Assembly: GCA_003550275.1 (NCBI GenBank)
Contig: QXCW01000002.1
Coordinates: 2,368,001-2,432,000 of the forward strand
DNA: 64,000 nt
Direction: 5' to 3'
Source: Flavobacteriaceae bacterium MAR_2010_72
GTDB lineage: Bacteria > Bacteroidota > Bacteroidia > Flavobacteriales > Flavobacteriaceae
The notes under the pieces are model-generated. The model saw nothing but the letters and a program-made list of their open reading frames with translations, searched no databases and was not told where the DNA came from. Positions 35,726 through 45,020 of the stretch are shown one piece after another (within the stretch, counting starts at the first letter, position 1; each line of letters begins with the position of its first letter). The translations under genes and the position numbers were made by a program.

Positions 35726-35733
35726 TAGATTTG
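35726..35733 (+). promoter_or_regulatory. -7 box just upstream of the methyltransferase gene
   Basis: TAGATTTG matches TAnnTTTG and ends eight bases before the ATG, implying a very short leader. No clear -33 TTG is present. Confidence 0.45.
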
Positions 35734-35741
35734 TAATCAAT

Positions 35742-36512
35742 ATGTACCAAAGTATTCAATACATCAAATTTCTTCTCACATCAACAAACCAACACGGGGT
35801 GCACTCCCCTTTTGTGTACGATTTGGTCACCAACTGCTTTTATGATAAAACCCAGTACTCGGCATACGATACACTTAAAGCCTACCGCAAGACCCTTCTT
35901 GAACAACCTGATTCTGTTCAAGTGAAGGATTTCGGAGCAGGTTCCAAACGTTTTAAATCTAACCAAAGACAGGTAAGTCGAATTGCAAAAACTTCAGGCA
36001 GTTCATTTAAGCGCGCCAAACTGCTCTTTAGGCTATCACAGTATCTAAAACCAAAGTACAGTTTAGAACTCGGCACCTCCTTGGGTATTGGTACCCAGGC
36101 TTTGGCCCTCGGTAATCCAGAAGGTCAGGTTACCAGTATCGAAGGCAGCCCTGAAATTGCCAATCAAGCAGCCCAACACCTCGAAAGCTTTGGTATAAAA
36201 AACATTAATCTCAAATTAGGATCATTTGGAGAGGTACTCCCCAATTTGGAACCACTACCTTGGGATCTTATCTTTATAGATGGTCATCATCAAAAAGAGG
36301 CAACCCTACAGTATTTTGAAACCCTGTTAACCTCGGTACATAATGACACAATGATGATCTTTGATGACATTTATTGGTCCAAAGGGATGACCCAAGCCTG
36401 GGAGCTAATTAAAAATCATCCCAAAGTCTCCGTGACCATCGACACCTTCTTTTGGGGCCTTGTATTTTTTAGAAAAGAGCAGCTTAAAGAAAATTTTAAA
36501 ATTAGATTGTAA
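35742..36512 (+). CDS. SAM-dependent O-methyltransferase-like protein
   Basis: The 256-residue class I methyltransferase has YSLELGTSLGIGTQALAL (SAM motif I, near residue 107), VTSIEGSPEIANQA, DLIFIDGHHQKEATL and MMIFDDIYWSKGM near 205. The paired acidic motifs resemble metal-dependent O-methyltransferases. The N-terminus (HGVHSPFVYDLVTNCFY) is characteristic of a Bacteroidota subgroup of unknown substrate. It stands alone before an ABC ATPase gene. Confidence 0.82.
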   Translation: MYQSIQYIKFLLTSTNQHGVHSPFVYDLVTNCFYDKTQYSAYDTLKAYRKTLLEQPDSVQVKDFGAGSKRFKSNQRQVSRIAKTSGSSFKRAKLLFRLSQYLKPKYSLELGTSLGIGTQALALGNPEGQVTSIEGSPEIANQAAQHLESFGIKNINLKLGSFGEVLPNLEPLPWDLIFIDGHHQKEATLQYFETLLTSVHNDTMMIFDDIYWSKGMTQAWELIKNHPKVSVTIDTFFWGLVFFRKEQLKENFKIRL

Positions 36513-36604
36513 CATCCACAGTGCTTTAACGTCATACTAAAAGTACTTCTATATCTTGTATCATAGAAACCATCGTTTAACATTTGACCATTTAACACAT
36601 AGCT

Positions 36605-37288
36605 ATGGCTAACATCATAAAAATCAGAAACATCATTAGGGATTTTAAATTAGGGCAAGAAACTGTTCACGTCTTAAAAGGTATCGATCTGGATATTGAC
36701 AAAGGCGAATATGTCGCCATCATGGGCCCTTCAGGCTCTGGTAAATCGACCTTGATGAATCTTTTGGGCTGTTTAGATACTCCAACCGCCGGCTCCTATA
36801 TCCTAAATGGGAAGGATGTGAGTCAGATGAGTGATGACGATTTGGCGGAGATACGCAACAAGGAAATTGGGTTCGTTTTCCAAACCTTTAACCTTTTACC
36901 TCGAACCACTGCTTTAGATAATGTGGCCTTGCCAATGGTTTACGGTGGTGCTTCAAAACGTGATCGTACCGAACGTGCGGAACAGGTGCTCAACGATGTA
37001 GGTTTGGCCGATCGAATGGATCACCGTCCTAATCAACTATCTGGAGGACAACGCCAGCGTGTAGCAGTAGCAAGGGCATTGGTTAACAAACCTTCCATTA
37101 TTCTTGCCGACGAGCCTACCGGAAACCTAGATTCTAAAACAGGTGTTGAAATCATGAATCTGTTTGAAGCCATACACCAAGCTGGCAATACCGTAATTAT
37201 GGTGACCCACGAAGAAGAAATCGCCGCTCATGCCGAACGTATCATTCGCCTTCGTGATGGACTTATTGAAAGTGATACTAGAAAATAG
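36605..37288 (+). CDS. ABC transporter ATPase, MacB/LolD family
   Basis: The 227-residue single ABC domain has GPSGSGKST near residue 41, [12 protein letters not shown] (Q-loop region), [15 protein letters not shown] near 140 and [13 protein letters not shown] near 161. This matches ATPases that drive MacB/FtsX-like permeases in lipoprotein release or macrolide/peptide efflux. No permease gene is adjacent, so its partner must be elsewhere. ATG start, normal length. Confidence 0.9.
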   Translation: MANIIKIRNIIRDFKLGQETVHVLKGIDLDIDKGEYVAIMGPSGSGKSTLMNLLGCLDTPTAGSYILNGKDVSQMSDDDLAEIRNKEIGFVFQTFNLLPRTTALDNVALPMVYGGASKRDRTERAEQVLNDVGLADRMDHRPNQLSGGQRQRVAVARALVNKPSIILADEPTGNLDSKTGVEIMNLFEAIHQAGNTVIMVTHEEEIAAHAERIIRLRDGLIESDTRK

Positions 37289-37401
37289 TGTTCAGTTTGC
37301 AGTGGCAGTGTTCAGTTGATAATTATGTGGGAAAGTATGCGTCAGTAAAATAAGTTATTGATTGGTAATAAAAATACGTTTAACTTCTTGTTTCTTATTA
37401 T

Positions 37402-37409
37402 TACCTTTG
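37402..37409 (+). promoter_or_regulatory. -7 box abutting the adenosyltransferase start codon
   Basis: TACCTTTG matches TAnnTTTG and ends only four bases before the ATG at 37414. If used, the mRNA would be leaderless or nearly so. The -33 element is weak. Confidence 0.45.
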
Positions 37410-37413
37410 AGTT

Positions 37414-37989
37414 ATGAAAATCTATACCAAAACAGGTGATGCAGGTACCACGGCACTCTTTGGTGGTACACGTGTCCCTAAACATCATATCCGAATTGAC
37501 AGCTATGGAACCGTTGACGAGCTCAATTCCTATTTAGGCCTCATCCGGGATCAGCACATTCACCAAGATTACAAATCTTTTTTAATAACTATTCAAGACA
37601 AGCTATTTACCGTAGGGGCTATTTTAGCTACCGATCCCGATAAAGCTATTCTTAAAAGTGGTAAAGAGCGTTTAAACATTCCAAAACTATCGTCTGAAGA
37701 TATTCAGATGCTTGAGCTTGAAATGGATCGTATGAACGAGTCTTTACCTCCCATGACGCACTTCGTCTTGCCTGGCGGACATCAAACTGTGTCATTCTGT
37801 CATATCGCACGCTGTGTCTGTCGTAGAGCAGAACGATTAGCAGTGGCGCTCCATACGGTTGAGCCTTTTCAAGCGGAAACCTTAATGTATTTAAATCGCC
37901 TTTCTGACTACCTATTTGTCTTGGCACGGAAGTTGTCCTATGACTTACAAGCCGAGGAAATTAAATGGATTCCTAAAAAAGAATCTTAA
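37414..37989 (+). CDS. Cob(I)yrinic acid a,c-diamide adenosyltransferase, PduO type
   Basis: This 191-residue enzyme adenosylates cob(I)alamin with ATP to make coenzyme B12. It has the ATP-binding N-terminal motif TKTGDAGTTALFGG, SYGTVDELNSYLGLI near 30, RCVCRRAERLAVAL near 133 and LNRLSDYLFVLARKL near 160, all hallmarks of PduO-type enzymes. A B12-dependent methylmalonyl-CoA mutase is implied by meaB elsewhere in the window, which would need this product. Confidence 0.94.
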   Translation: MKIYTKTGDAGTTALFGGTRVPKHHIRIDSYGTVDELNSYLGLIRDQHIHQDYKSFLITIQDKLFTVGAILATDPDKAILKSGKERLNIPKLSSEDIQMLELEMDRMNESLPPMTHFVLPGGHQTVSFCHIARCVCRRAERLAVALHTVEPFQAETLMYLNRLSDYLFVLARKLSYDLQAEEIKWIPKKES

Positions 37990-38181
37990 TCTCGTTAAGC
38001 TCAATGTAACTTTTGCTCAACAATGCACCTTTTAGGTTCAGAGTAATAAATTACACGTTCTTTGTAGTAATGAAACATCCAGAACTCCTTTGTAATCTGC
38101 TGTGGGATAGGTATTTTAAATGCATTAGAAGGCCTTAAAATCGTCCTAAAGACAGATACTGAAAAATAATTCGATTTTTCC

Positions 38182-38211
38182 TTGACTTTTTCAACTAAAA
38201 ATTTATTTTTG
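38182..38211 (+). promoter_or_regulatory. Promoter of the DUF2795 gene
   Basis: TTG at 38182-38184 and TATTTTTG at 38204-38211, with 19 bases between, match the Bacteroidota -33/-7 promoter. The ATG lies 25 bases after the -7 box. Confidence 0.7.
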
Positions 38212-38235
38212 CACAAAATTAAAACACATAATAAT

Positions 38236-38457
38236 ATGTATTGGACACTAGAATTAGCATCGTATTTAAGTGATGCGCCTTGGCCAGCAACTAAAGATGA
38301 ATTAATTGATTACGCTATCCGTACCGGAGCGCCGTTAGAAGTTGTTGAAAATTTACAGGCCATTGAAGATGAAGGGGATTCTTACGATTCTATCGAAGAA
38401 ATCTGGTCAGATTATCCAACAGACGAAGATTACCTCTGGAATGAGGACGAATATTAA
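38236..38457 (+). CDS. DUF2795 family protein
   Basis: The 73-residue acidic protein (MYWTLELASYLSDAPWPATK) belongs to DUF2795: a short helical domain, with TKDELIDYAIRTGAPLEVV as its core, and an Asp/Glu-rich tail. The family's function is unknown. The frame extends upstream to TTG at 38182, but that would place the promoter inside the gene, so ATG 38236 is chosen. It is a single-gene unit with its own promoter and terminator, often found near core genes in flavobacteria. Confidence 0.88.
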   Translation: MYWTLELASYLSDAPWPATKDELIDYAIRTGAPLEVVENLQAIEDEGDSYDSIEEIWSDYPTDEDYLWNEDEY

Positions 38458-38497
38458 CAGCCTTAACCTAAAAGGTTGATATATAAAAAGAAACGTT

Positions 38498-38522
38498 AAA
38501 AAGTCTCATTACGAGACTTTTT
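38498..38522 (+). terminator. Rho-independent terminator after the DUF2795 gene
   Basis: AAAAAGTCTC and GAGACTTTTT form a 10-base stem around a five-base loop, and the downstream T run continues for three more bases. Confidence 0.8.
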
Positions 38523-38558
38523 TTGTGCGCTTTGTTTTAATAAACCTCGCACAAACCC

Positions 38559-38566
38559 TATCTTTG
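38559..38566 (+). promoter_or_regulatory. -7 box upstream of secA
   Basis: TATCTTTG matches TAnnTTTG about 115 bases before the secA ATG. A TTG at 38532-38534 is 24 bases away, a little far for the -33 element. Confidence 0.45.
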
Positions 38567-38681
38567 TTTGCCTTTTTTAAAGGCTAAAACAAAAACAATT
38601 TAGATTAATCAACATACATCCTATTGAAATCGCTACTAAAGCACCAAGCGATTTAAGGATAGAACATAAAATAATATACAC

Positions 38682-41600
38682 ATGAGTTTTTTAAATTCAG
38701 TATTAAAGGTATTTGTGGGAGACAAATCCAAACAGGACGTCAAATCCATAATGCCCATTGTTGAACAAGTTAAATCCTTTGAACAGGCACTTGAACAACT
38801 CTCACACGACGAATTAAGAGCTAAAACAGCAAGTTTTAAAGCCAAAATTGCAGAAGCTCGACAACCCTTAAACGATAAAATTGAGGGCTTATTAAAAGAA
38901 GCCGAAGCTACCGAAGATATCGATCAACGGGAAGATATCTATCAGGAAATCGATAGTATAAAAGATGAAATCTATACCATTACTGAAGGGGTATTACATG
39001 AGATTTTACCAGAAGCCTTTGCTGTTGTAAAAGAAACGGCAAAGCGATTTGTAGCCAATACCAGTATTGAAGTTTCTGCAAGTACTTTTGATCGCGAAAT
39101 TTCGGGCACTAAAGATTACGTTACCCTAGACGACGAAAAAGCCATCTGGTCCAATTCATGGGATGCAGCAGGTAAACCCATTACTTGGGACATGGTTCAC
39201 TACGATGTACAGCTTATTGGCGGTATAGCCATGCACCAAGGTAAAATAGCCGAGATGCAAACGGGTGAAGGTAAAACCTTGGTGGCTACACTTCCCATGT
39301 ACTTAAATGCCTTATCAGGACGCGGTGTGCATTTAGTAACGGTCAATGATTATTTGGCAAAACGTGATAGTGCTTGGATGGCACCCATATTTGAATTTCA
39401 TGGTTTAAGTGTCGATTGTATTGATTACCACCAGCCTAATTCGGCAGCACGAAAAAAAGCATACAACGCTGATATCACCTATGGAACCAACAACGAGTTT
39501 GGTTTTGACTATCTGCGTGATAATATGGCACACTCACCTGATGATCTCGTTCAGCGACCACACCACTTTGCGATTGTGGATGAGGTGGATTCAGTCTTGG
39601 TCGATGATGCCCGTACCCCATTAATCATCTCTGGGCCTATACCACAAGGTGACCGCCATGAGTTTATCGAATTAAAACCAAAAGTTGATGATATTGTCAA
39701 TGTACAGCGTAAATACCTAACCGGCGTATTGGCCGAAGCCAAAAAGCTTATTGCAGAAGGTGATACTAAAGATGGTGGGTTCAAATTGTTGCGTGTGTAC
39801 CGAGGTATGCCAAAAAACAAGGCCTTGATCAAGTTTTTGAGTGAAGAAGGAATTAAACTATTGCTTCAAAAAACTGAAAACTTCTACATGCAGGACAACA
39901 ACCGTGAAATGCCAAAGGTAGATGCGGAATTGTATTATGTCATCGATGAAAAGAACAATCAAATTGAATTATCAGATAAAGGTGTTGAATTTCTTTCAGG
40001 AAAGGATGACCCCAACTTCTTTGTGATGCCCGAAATTGGTGTTGAAATCGCCAAAATAGAAGCAAAAGGACTTTCTAAAGAACAAGAGGCCAACGAAAAA
40101 GAAGAGTTATTTAAAGAATTCGGTATCAAGTCTGAACGTATCCATACCCTTAATCAGTTACTAAAGGCATATGCCTTATTTGAAAAGGATATTCAGTACG
40201 TAGTCATTGACAATAAGGTGATGATCGTTGATGAGCAAACGGGTCGTATTATGGATGGGCGTCGTTATAGTGACGGACTTCATCAGGCCATTGAGGCTAA
40301 AGAGAATGTGAAAATTGAAGATGCCACGCAAACCTTTGCAACAGTAACCCTTCAAAATTACTTTAGAATGTACCGTAAACTGTCGGGTATGACTGGTACG
40401 GCTGTTACCGAGGCTGGTGAGTTTTGGGAAATCTACAAATTAGATGTGGTAGAAATTCCAACTAATAGACCCATTGCTAGAGATGACCGTGAAGATTTGG
40501 TCTACAAAACAAAGCGCGAAAAATACAATGCCGTCATTGATGAAGTTACCCAACTTTCACAGGCTGGTCGTCCAATATTAATAGGTACAACCTCGGTTGA
40601 AATCAGTGAGTTATTGGGTAAAATGTTGGATATCCGGAAAATTCCACATAATGTCCTAAACGCAAAACTCCATAAAAAAGAGGCCGATATCGTGGCACAA
40701 GCTGGACAATCGGGTCAGGTCACCATTGCCACCAACATGGCGGGTCGTGGTACCGACATTAAATTGAGTGAGGAGGTAAAAAAAGCTGGTGGTTTGGCCA
40801 TTATTGGTACAGAGCGTCATGACTCTAGACGTGTTGACCGTCAGTTACGTGGACGTGCAGGTCGTCAAGGAGATCCGGGAAGCTCACAGTTTTATGTGTC
40901 TTTGGAAGACAATTTAATGCGTCTCTTTGGAAGTGAGCGGATTGCTAAAATGATGGATAGAATGGGATTAAAAGAAGGCGAAGTGATTCAGCATTCCATG
41001 ATTTCAAAATCTATCGAGCGCGCCCAGAAAAAAGTAGAGGAAAACAACTTTGGTGTCCGGAAGCGTTTATTGGAGTATGATGATGTGATGAATGCCCAAC
41101 GTGAAGTGGTGTACAAGCGTCGTCGTCATGCCCTTCATGGTGAACGTTTGCGCGTGGATTTGGCTAACATGATCTACGATACTTCAGAAGGTATTACCTT
41201 ATCCAACAAGGAAGCGAATGACTTTAAGAACTTTGAGTTTGAACTTATTCGATTCTTCTCTATGAGTTCACCAATCACTGAAGCCGAGTTTGATAAACTA
41301 TCGGCACAAGAGATTGCAGGCAAAATTTATAAGGCCGCCTTTGCACACTACAGAGAGAAAATGGAGCGCAATGCCGATCTTGCATTTCCCGTTATTAAGA
41401 ATGTTTACGAAACCCAACGGGATAAGTTTAAACGTATTGTAGTGCCGTTTACTGATGGGGTTAAAAACCTTCAAGTGGTTACTGATTTGGAAAAGGCCTA
41501 TGAAACCCAAGGAAAGCAGCTTATCAATGACTTTGAAAAGAATATCACCTTGGCTATTGTTGATGATTCCTGGAAGACCCATTTGCGTAAAATGGATGAG

Positions 41601-42035
41601 TTGAAGCAATCGGTACAATTAGCGGTCCATGAACAAAAGGATCCGTTATTGATCTATAAGTTTGAAGCGTTTGAGCTGTTCAAGTCGATGATAGATCAGG
41701 TCAACAAGGATGTAATTTCCTTCTTGTTTAAAGGCGAATTGCCTACTGAAACTCAAAATACCATTAGAGAAGCCAGAGCCCGTAAACAAGAAAAACTGAA
41801 TACCCAAAAAGACGAAATTCCAAATATGGATGAACGTGCAGCACAAAGCAGAGCAGCTGGAAATACGCAGCGTCAGCCTGAAGTGGTCGAGACCATTGTT
41901 AGGGATCGTCCAAAAATTGGACGTAATGACCGCGTCACAATCAAGCACGTTATAAGTGGGGAAAATAAAACACTTAAATACAAACAAGCCGAACCCCTTA
42001 TCACCAAAGGTGAATGGGTATTGGTAGAAGAATAA
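38682..42035 (+). CDS. secA: Preprotein translocase ATPase SecA
   Basis: SecA drives unfolded proteins through SecYEG by ATP hydrolysis. The 1117-residue protein carries the N-terminal GGIAMHQGKIAEMQTGEGKT (Walker A region), DEVDSVLVDDARTPLIISGP (DEAD/Walker B), SGMTGTA, TNMAGRGTDIKL and RRVDRQLRGRAGRQGDPG. It is longer than the E. coli protein (901) mainly through an insertion around residues 330-470, usual for Bacteroidota. The C-terminus lacks the Cys-rich zinc/SecB-binding motif. ATG start; strong terminator after the stop. Confidence 0.98.
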   Translation: MSFLNSVLKVFVGDKSKQDVKSIMPIVEQVKSFEQALEQLSHDELRAKTASFKAKIAEARQPLNDKIEGLLKEAEATEDIDQREDIYQEIDSIKDEIYTITEGVLHEILPEAFAVVKETAKRFVANTSIEVSASTFDREISGTKDYVTLDDEKAIWSNSWDAAGKPITWDMVHYDVQLIGGIAMHQGKIAEMQTGEGKTLVATLPMYLNALSGRGVHLVTVNDYLAKRDSAWMAPIFEFHGLSVDCIDYHQPNSAARKKAYNADITYGTNNEFGFDYLRDNMAHSPDDLVQRPHHFAIVDEVDSVLVDDARTPLIISGPIPQGDRHEFIELKPKVDDIVNVQRKYLTGVLAEAKKLIAEGDTKDGGFKLLRVYRGMPKNKALIKFLSEEGIKLLLQKTENFYMQDNNREMPKVDAELYYVIDEKNNQIELSDKGVEFLSGKDDPNFFVMPEIGVEIAKIEAKGLSKEQEANEKEELFKEFGIKSERIHTLNQLLKAYALFEKDIQYVVIDNKVMIVDEQTGRIMDGRRYSDGLHQAIEAKENVKIEDATQTFATVTLQNYFRMYRKLSGMTGTAVTEAGEFWEIYKLDVVEIPTNRPIARDDREDLVYKTKREKYNAVIDEVTQLSQAGRPILIGTTSVEISELLGKMLDIRKIPHNVLNAKLHKKEADIVAQAGQSGQVTIATNMAGRGTDIKLSEEVKKAGGLAIIGTERHDSRRVDRQLRGRAGRQGDPGSSQFYVSLEDNLMRLFGSERIAKMMDRMGLKEGEVIQHSMISKSIERAQKKVEENNFGVRKRLLEYDDVMNAQREVVYKRRRHALHGERLRVDLANMIYDTSEGITLSNKEANDFKNFEFELIRFFSMSSPITEAEFDKLSAQEIAGKIYKAAFAHYREKMERNADLAFPVIKNVYETQRDKFKRIVVPFTDGVKNLQVVTDLEKAYETQGKQLINDFEKNITLAIVDDSWKTHLRKMDELKQSVQLAVHEQKDPLLIYKFEAFELFKSMIDQVNKDVISFLFKGELPTETQNTIREARARKQEKLNTQKDEIPNMDERAAQSRAAGNTQRQPEVVETIVRDRPKIGRNDRVTIKHVISGENKTLKYKQAEPLITKGEWVLVEE

Positions 42036-42061
42036 TTCGTTTAGAAAATCAAAATTTGCTT

Positions 42062-42095
42062 AAAAACTCCTAACGGCCTACTGTTAGGAGTTTTT
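42062..42095 (+). terminator. Rho-independent terminator after secA
   Basis: AAAAACTCCTAAC pairs with GTTAGGAGTTTTT around an eight-base loop, followed by more T. It ends about 30 bases before the gluconate operon. Confidence 0.85.
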
Positions 42096-42124
42096 TTTCT
42101 ATTTTTATTCCAAATTCATACCTC

Positions 42125-43132
42125 ATGAGACAGCGACATAATTTTCTTTGCAACCTACGAACGCCTATCGTCGTCATTGTCCTCTCTATTTCGTTCATAA
42201 GTTGCCATACTAAAAAGAAACAAGAAATACCCTCTGAAGTTGTGAATACCCTTAAAAATAAAGCCATTCTCGAATATAAGATCAATGCGCAATTGGGAGA
42301 AGGTGCCTTTTGGAATCATGACACCCAAGAACTCTATTGGATTGATATTGAAGCCAAACAATTGCATATCTATAACCCAAAGACAACAAACAATCGCACT
42401 TTAGAAACGCCTTCTCGAGTTGGTACCGTTGTTCCCATTGACCAGACATCTGCTGTAGTCGCGCTTGAAGATGGAATTTATACCATCAATACCTCAACCG
42501 GAGTCACAACACTACTTTCGAATGTAGAACAGGACCTGCCTTCTAACCGATTTAATGACGGTAAATGTGATCCTTCCGGACGACTTTGGGTAGGTTCCAT
42601 GGGACTGAAACAGCTTCCTTTTGATGCCAATCTTTACATGATAGATGCCAAGGGACAGGCTAGTTTAAAACTGGATAGTATTACTATTTCCAATGGTATT
42701 GTCTGGACCAAGGACAAAACCACCATGTATTATATTGATACCCCAACTTTAGAGATCAAAGCCTTTGATTATGATGATGCCACAGGTGCTATTTCCAACC
42801 CACGAGTGGCCGTAAAAGTTGCTGATTCGTTAGGCTACCCTGACGGTATGACCATTGATGAACACGACAATTTATGGGTAGGCATGTGGAACGGTAATGC
42901 TGTGCTCTGTTTTGACCCAAAAACTGGCCATGTGATTTCCAAAATTGAGGTGCCAGCACACAATGTGACCTCATGCGCTTTTGGAGGTGCAACCTTAGAC
43001 ACCTTATTCATTACAACTGCCAGTATCGATATGTCTGAAGAAGAACAGCAACAGTATCCCTTGGCGGGTTCGGTTTTTAAGGCAGTCCCAGGGGTAAAAG
43101 GCGTTAAAAGCACATTCTTTAAAACTGAATAA
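42125..43132 (+). CDS. SMP-30/gluconolactonase-family lipoprotein
   Basis: This exported lactonase (335 residues) probably opens glucono-1,5-lactone or a related sugar lactone in the periplasm. A signal peptide ends in a lipobox (SFISC, Cys near 27). The six-bladed propeller shows the SMP-30 metal ligands: GEGAFWN (Glu), RFNDGKCDPSGRLWVGSM, ITISNGIVW (Asn) and LGYPDGMTID (Asp). It leads a tight operon with gluconokinase, 6-phosphogluconate dehydrogenase and a GntP permease, so the lactone/gluconate assignment rests on both family and context. Confidence 0.9.
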   Translation: MRQRHNFLCNLRTPIVVIVLSISFISCHTKKKQEIPSEVVNTLKNKAILEYKINAQLGEGAFWNHDTQELYWIDIEAKQLHIYNPKTTNNRTLETPSRVGTVVPIDQTSAVVALEDGIYTINTSTGVTTLLSNVEQDLPSNRFNDGKCDPSGRLWVGSMGLKQLPFDANLYMIDAKGQASLKLDSITISNGIVWTKDKTTMYYIDTPTLEIKAFDYDDATGAISNPRVAVKVADSLGYPDGMTIDEHDNLWVGMWNGNAVLCFDPKTGHVISKIEVPAHNVTSCAFGGATLDTLFITTASIDMSEEEQQQYPLAGSVFKAVPGVKGVKSTFFKTE

Positions 43133-43141
43133 ACTAAAACC

Positions 43142-43624
43142 ATGATTGTAATAATGGGGGTAAGTGGCTGTGGAAAAACGACAATTGGTGAGCAATTGGC
43201 TCAAGCTTTAGCATTGCCTTTTTATGATGCAGATGATTTTCATCCCCCTTCAAATATTGATAAAATGAAGCATAATATTGCTCTAACTGATACCGATCGA
43301 GAGCCTTGGTTGCTAACGTTAGCCGACCATATGTCCGATTGGGATAACCATGGTGGCGCAGTACTATCTTGTTCTGCACTAAAAGAATCCTATAGAGCCG
43401 TATTGGCTTCAAAAAGCAATATAACTTGGGTATATTTAAAAGGGTCGTTCGCTCTTATCCATTCACGTTTGAAGAACCGAAAAGACCATTATATGACATC
43501 AGAGCTCTTGCAATCTCAATTTGACACGCTTGAAGAACCAGATTATGGCATTCATATAGCTATTGATCAATCACCAGAACAAATTATAGCAACCATCCTT
43601 TCAAAATTAAAAACACATGAGTAA
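43142..43624 (+). CDS. gntK: Gluconokinase, GntK type
   Basis: This P-loop kinase (160 residues) phosphorylates gluconate to 6-phosphogluconate. Walker A GVSGCGKTT is at residues 6-14, with FYDADDFHPPSNIDKM near 28-43, DREPWL near 54 and VLSCSALKESYR near 76, all typical of GntK. It lies nine bases after the lactonase and overlaps gnd by eight bases, so it is in the same operon. Confidence 0.95.
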   Translation: MIVIMGVSGCGKTTIGEQLAQALALPFYDADDFHPPSNIDKMKHNIALTDTDREPWLLTLADHMSDWDNHGGAVLSCSALKESYRAVLASKSNITWVYLKGSFALIHSRLKNRKDHYMTSELLQSQFDTLEEPDYGIHIAIDQSPEQIIATILSKLKTHE

Positions 43625-45020
43625 ATCACAGTTTGGCGTCATAGGCCTAGGGGTTATGGGGAAAAGTTTAAGCCTTAACCTAGCTGAAAAAGGATTTGAT
43701 ATTTCAGTATATAACCGCAGTGAAGGCGATGAGGCCCATATCGTTTCAGAATTTATTGACACTAATAATGCTTTTAAAACCCTTTCAGGATTTACTACAA
43801 TTAAAGACTTTGTTCTCTCGTTAGAACGCCCAAGAAAACTGCTAATGATGGTTCAAGCAGGTGCTGTTGTTGATATTGTTATAGACCAATTGCTACCCTT
43901 TTTATCTCCAAACGATATCATCATAGATGGCGGGAATTCTCATTTCAAAGATACCCAAAGACGTTACCTTAATTTAAAAGAAAAAGGGATTCAATTTATA
44001 GGTTGCGGTGTTTCAGGTGGCGAAGAAGGTGCGAGAAAAGGACCCTCACTAATGCCTGGCGGAAATCTTGAGAGTTATAAAGGCGTAGCACCTATTTTGG
44101 AGGCCATAGCCGCTAAAGATGCTAAAGGTCAAGCCTGTTGCACCTATATTGGTAATGATGGGGCTGGACATTTTGTTAAAATGATTCATAATGGGATGGA
44201 ATATGCCGAAATGCAACTACTTGCAGAGCTTTACGCCTTACTGTCTCAAACCATGAATAATGATGCCATTGCAAAGTTGTTTTCCGAATGGAATAACAGT
44301 GATTTGTCTAGTTATTTATTAGAAATCACGATTGATATCCTACGCAAAAAGGAAGGCGATGACTATCTATTGGATAAGGTGCTAGATAAGGCAGGTAATA
44401 AAGGTACTGGCAATTGGTCTAGTAAAACAGCCTTAGATTTAGGTGTCCCTGCCAATATCATGACCTCTGCCCTATTTGCGCGCTACCTTTCTGCTTTTAA
44501 AGACAATCGAGTACAGCTTGCAAAGCAGTTAATTCACAAAAAAAGTAAAGGTAAAGCTCCCGACTTAAACGCTTTGGAACATGCCTACAGGATGGCACGT
44601 ATTCTAAATCATCATCAAGGCTTTCAAATTATGCAACAGGCCTTGGAGGCCTATTCATGGCAGCTGAATCTTTCTGAAATTGCGCGTATCTGGACCAATG
44701 GCTGTATTATCAGATCCCAATTTATGGAAGACGCTATCTTATATTTAAAAACCTCTACAGACTTGCTATCCCATCCTTCCATTTTTAAAACTTTAGAAGC
44801 GTCAGAACCTGATTTGCTTAGCCTTATTCAATCGGCGATGACCAACCGTGTAGCTTCTGATACCTTTTGGTCGGCTTATAATTATTGGATCAGCATGACA
44901 ACCGATCGTTTACCTGCCAATCTTATTCAGGCGCAACGTGACTATTTTGGTGCTCATACCTTTCAACGCACCGACGCCCCTTTAAATCAATTTTTTCATG
45001 CTAACTGGACTCACCTATGA
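43617..45020 (+). CDS. gnd: 6-phosphogluconate dehydrogenase, decarboxylating (NADP+)
   Basis: This 467-residue dimeric enzyme oxidises 6-phosphogluconate to ribulose-5-phosphate and CO2. It has GLGVMGKSLSLNLAEKG at the N-terminus, IDGGNSHF near 100, GCGVSGGEEGARKGPSLMPG near 128, HNGMEYAEMQ with the catalytic region near 187, and a C-terminal tail with RTDAPLNQFFH. Full family length. Downstream of gntK with an eight-base overlap, it passes gluconate carbon into the pentose phosphate pathway. Confidence 0.97.
   Translation: MSKSQFGVIGLGVMGKSLSLNLAEKGFDISVYNRSEGDEAHIVSEFIDTNNAFKTLSGFTTIKDFVLSLERPRKLLMMVQAGAVVDIVIDQLLPFLSPNDIIIDGGNSHFKDTQRRYLNLKEKGIQFIGCGVSGGEEGARKGPSLMPGGNLESYKGVAPILEAIAAKDAKGQACCTYIGNDGAGHFVKMIHNGMEYAEMQLLAELYALLSQTMNNDAIAKLFSEWNNSDLSSYLLEITIDILRKKEGDDYLLDKVLDKAGNKGTGNWSSKTALDLGVPANIMTSALFARYLSAFKDNRVQLAKQLIHKKSKGKAPDLNALEHAYRMARILNHHQGFQIMQQALEAYSWQLNLSEIARIWTNGCIIRSQFMEDAILYLKTSTDLLSHPSIFKTLEASEPDLLSLIQSAMTNRVASDTFWSAYNYWISMTTDRLPANLIQAQRDYFGAHTFQRTDAPLNQFFHANWTHL

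Noticed and set aside
38001-38216. 71-codon minus-strand frame upstream of the DUF2795 gene
   Set aside because: It would start with TTG inside the DUF2795 promoter, has no ATG near the N-terminus and no recognised domain. It could be a gene remnant, but support is too thin.
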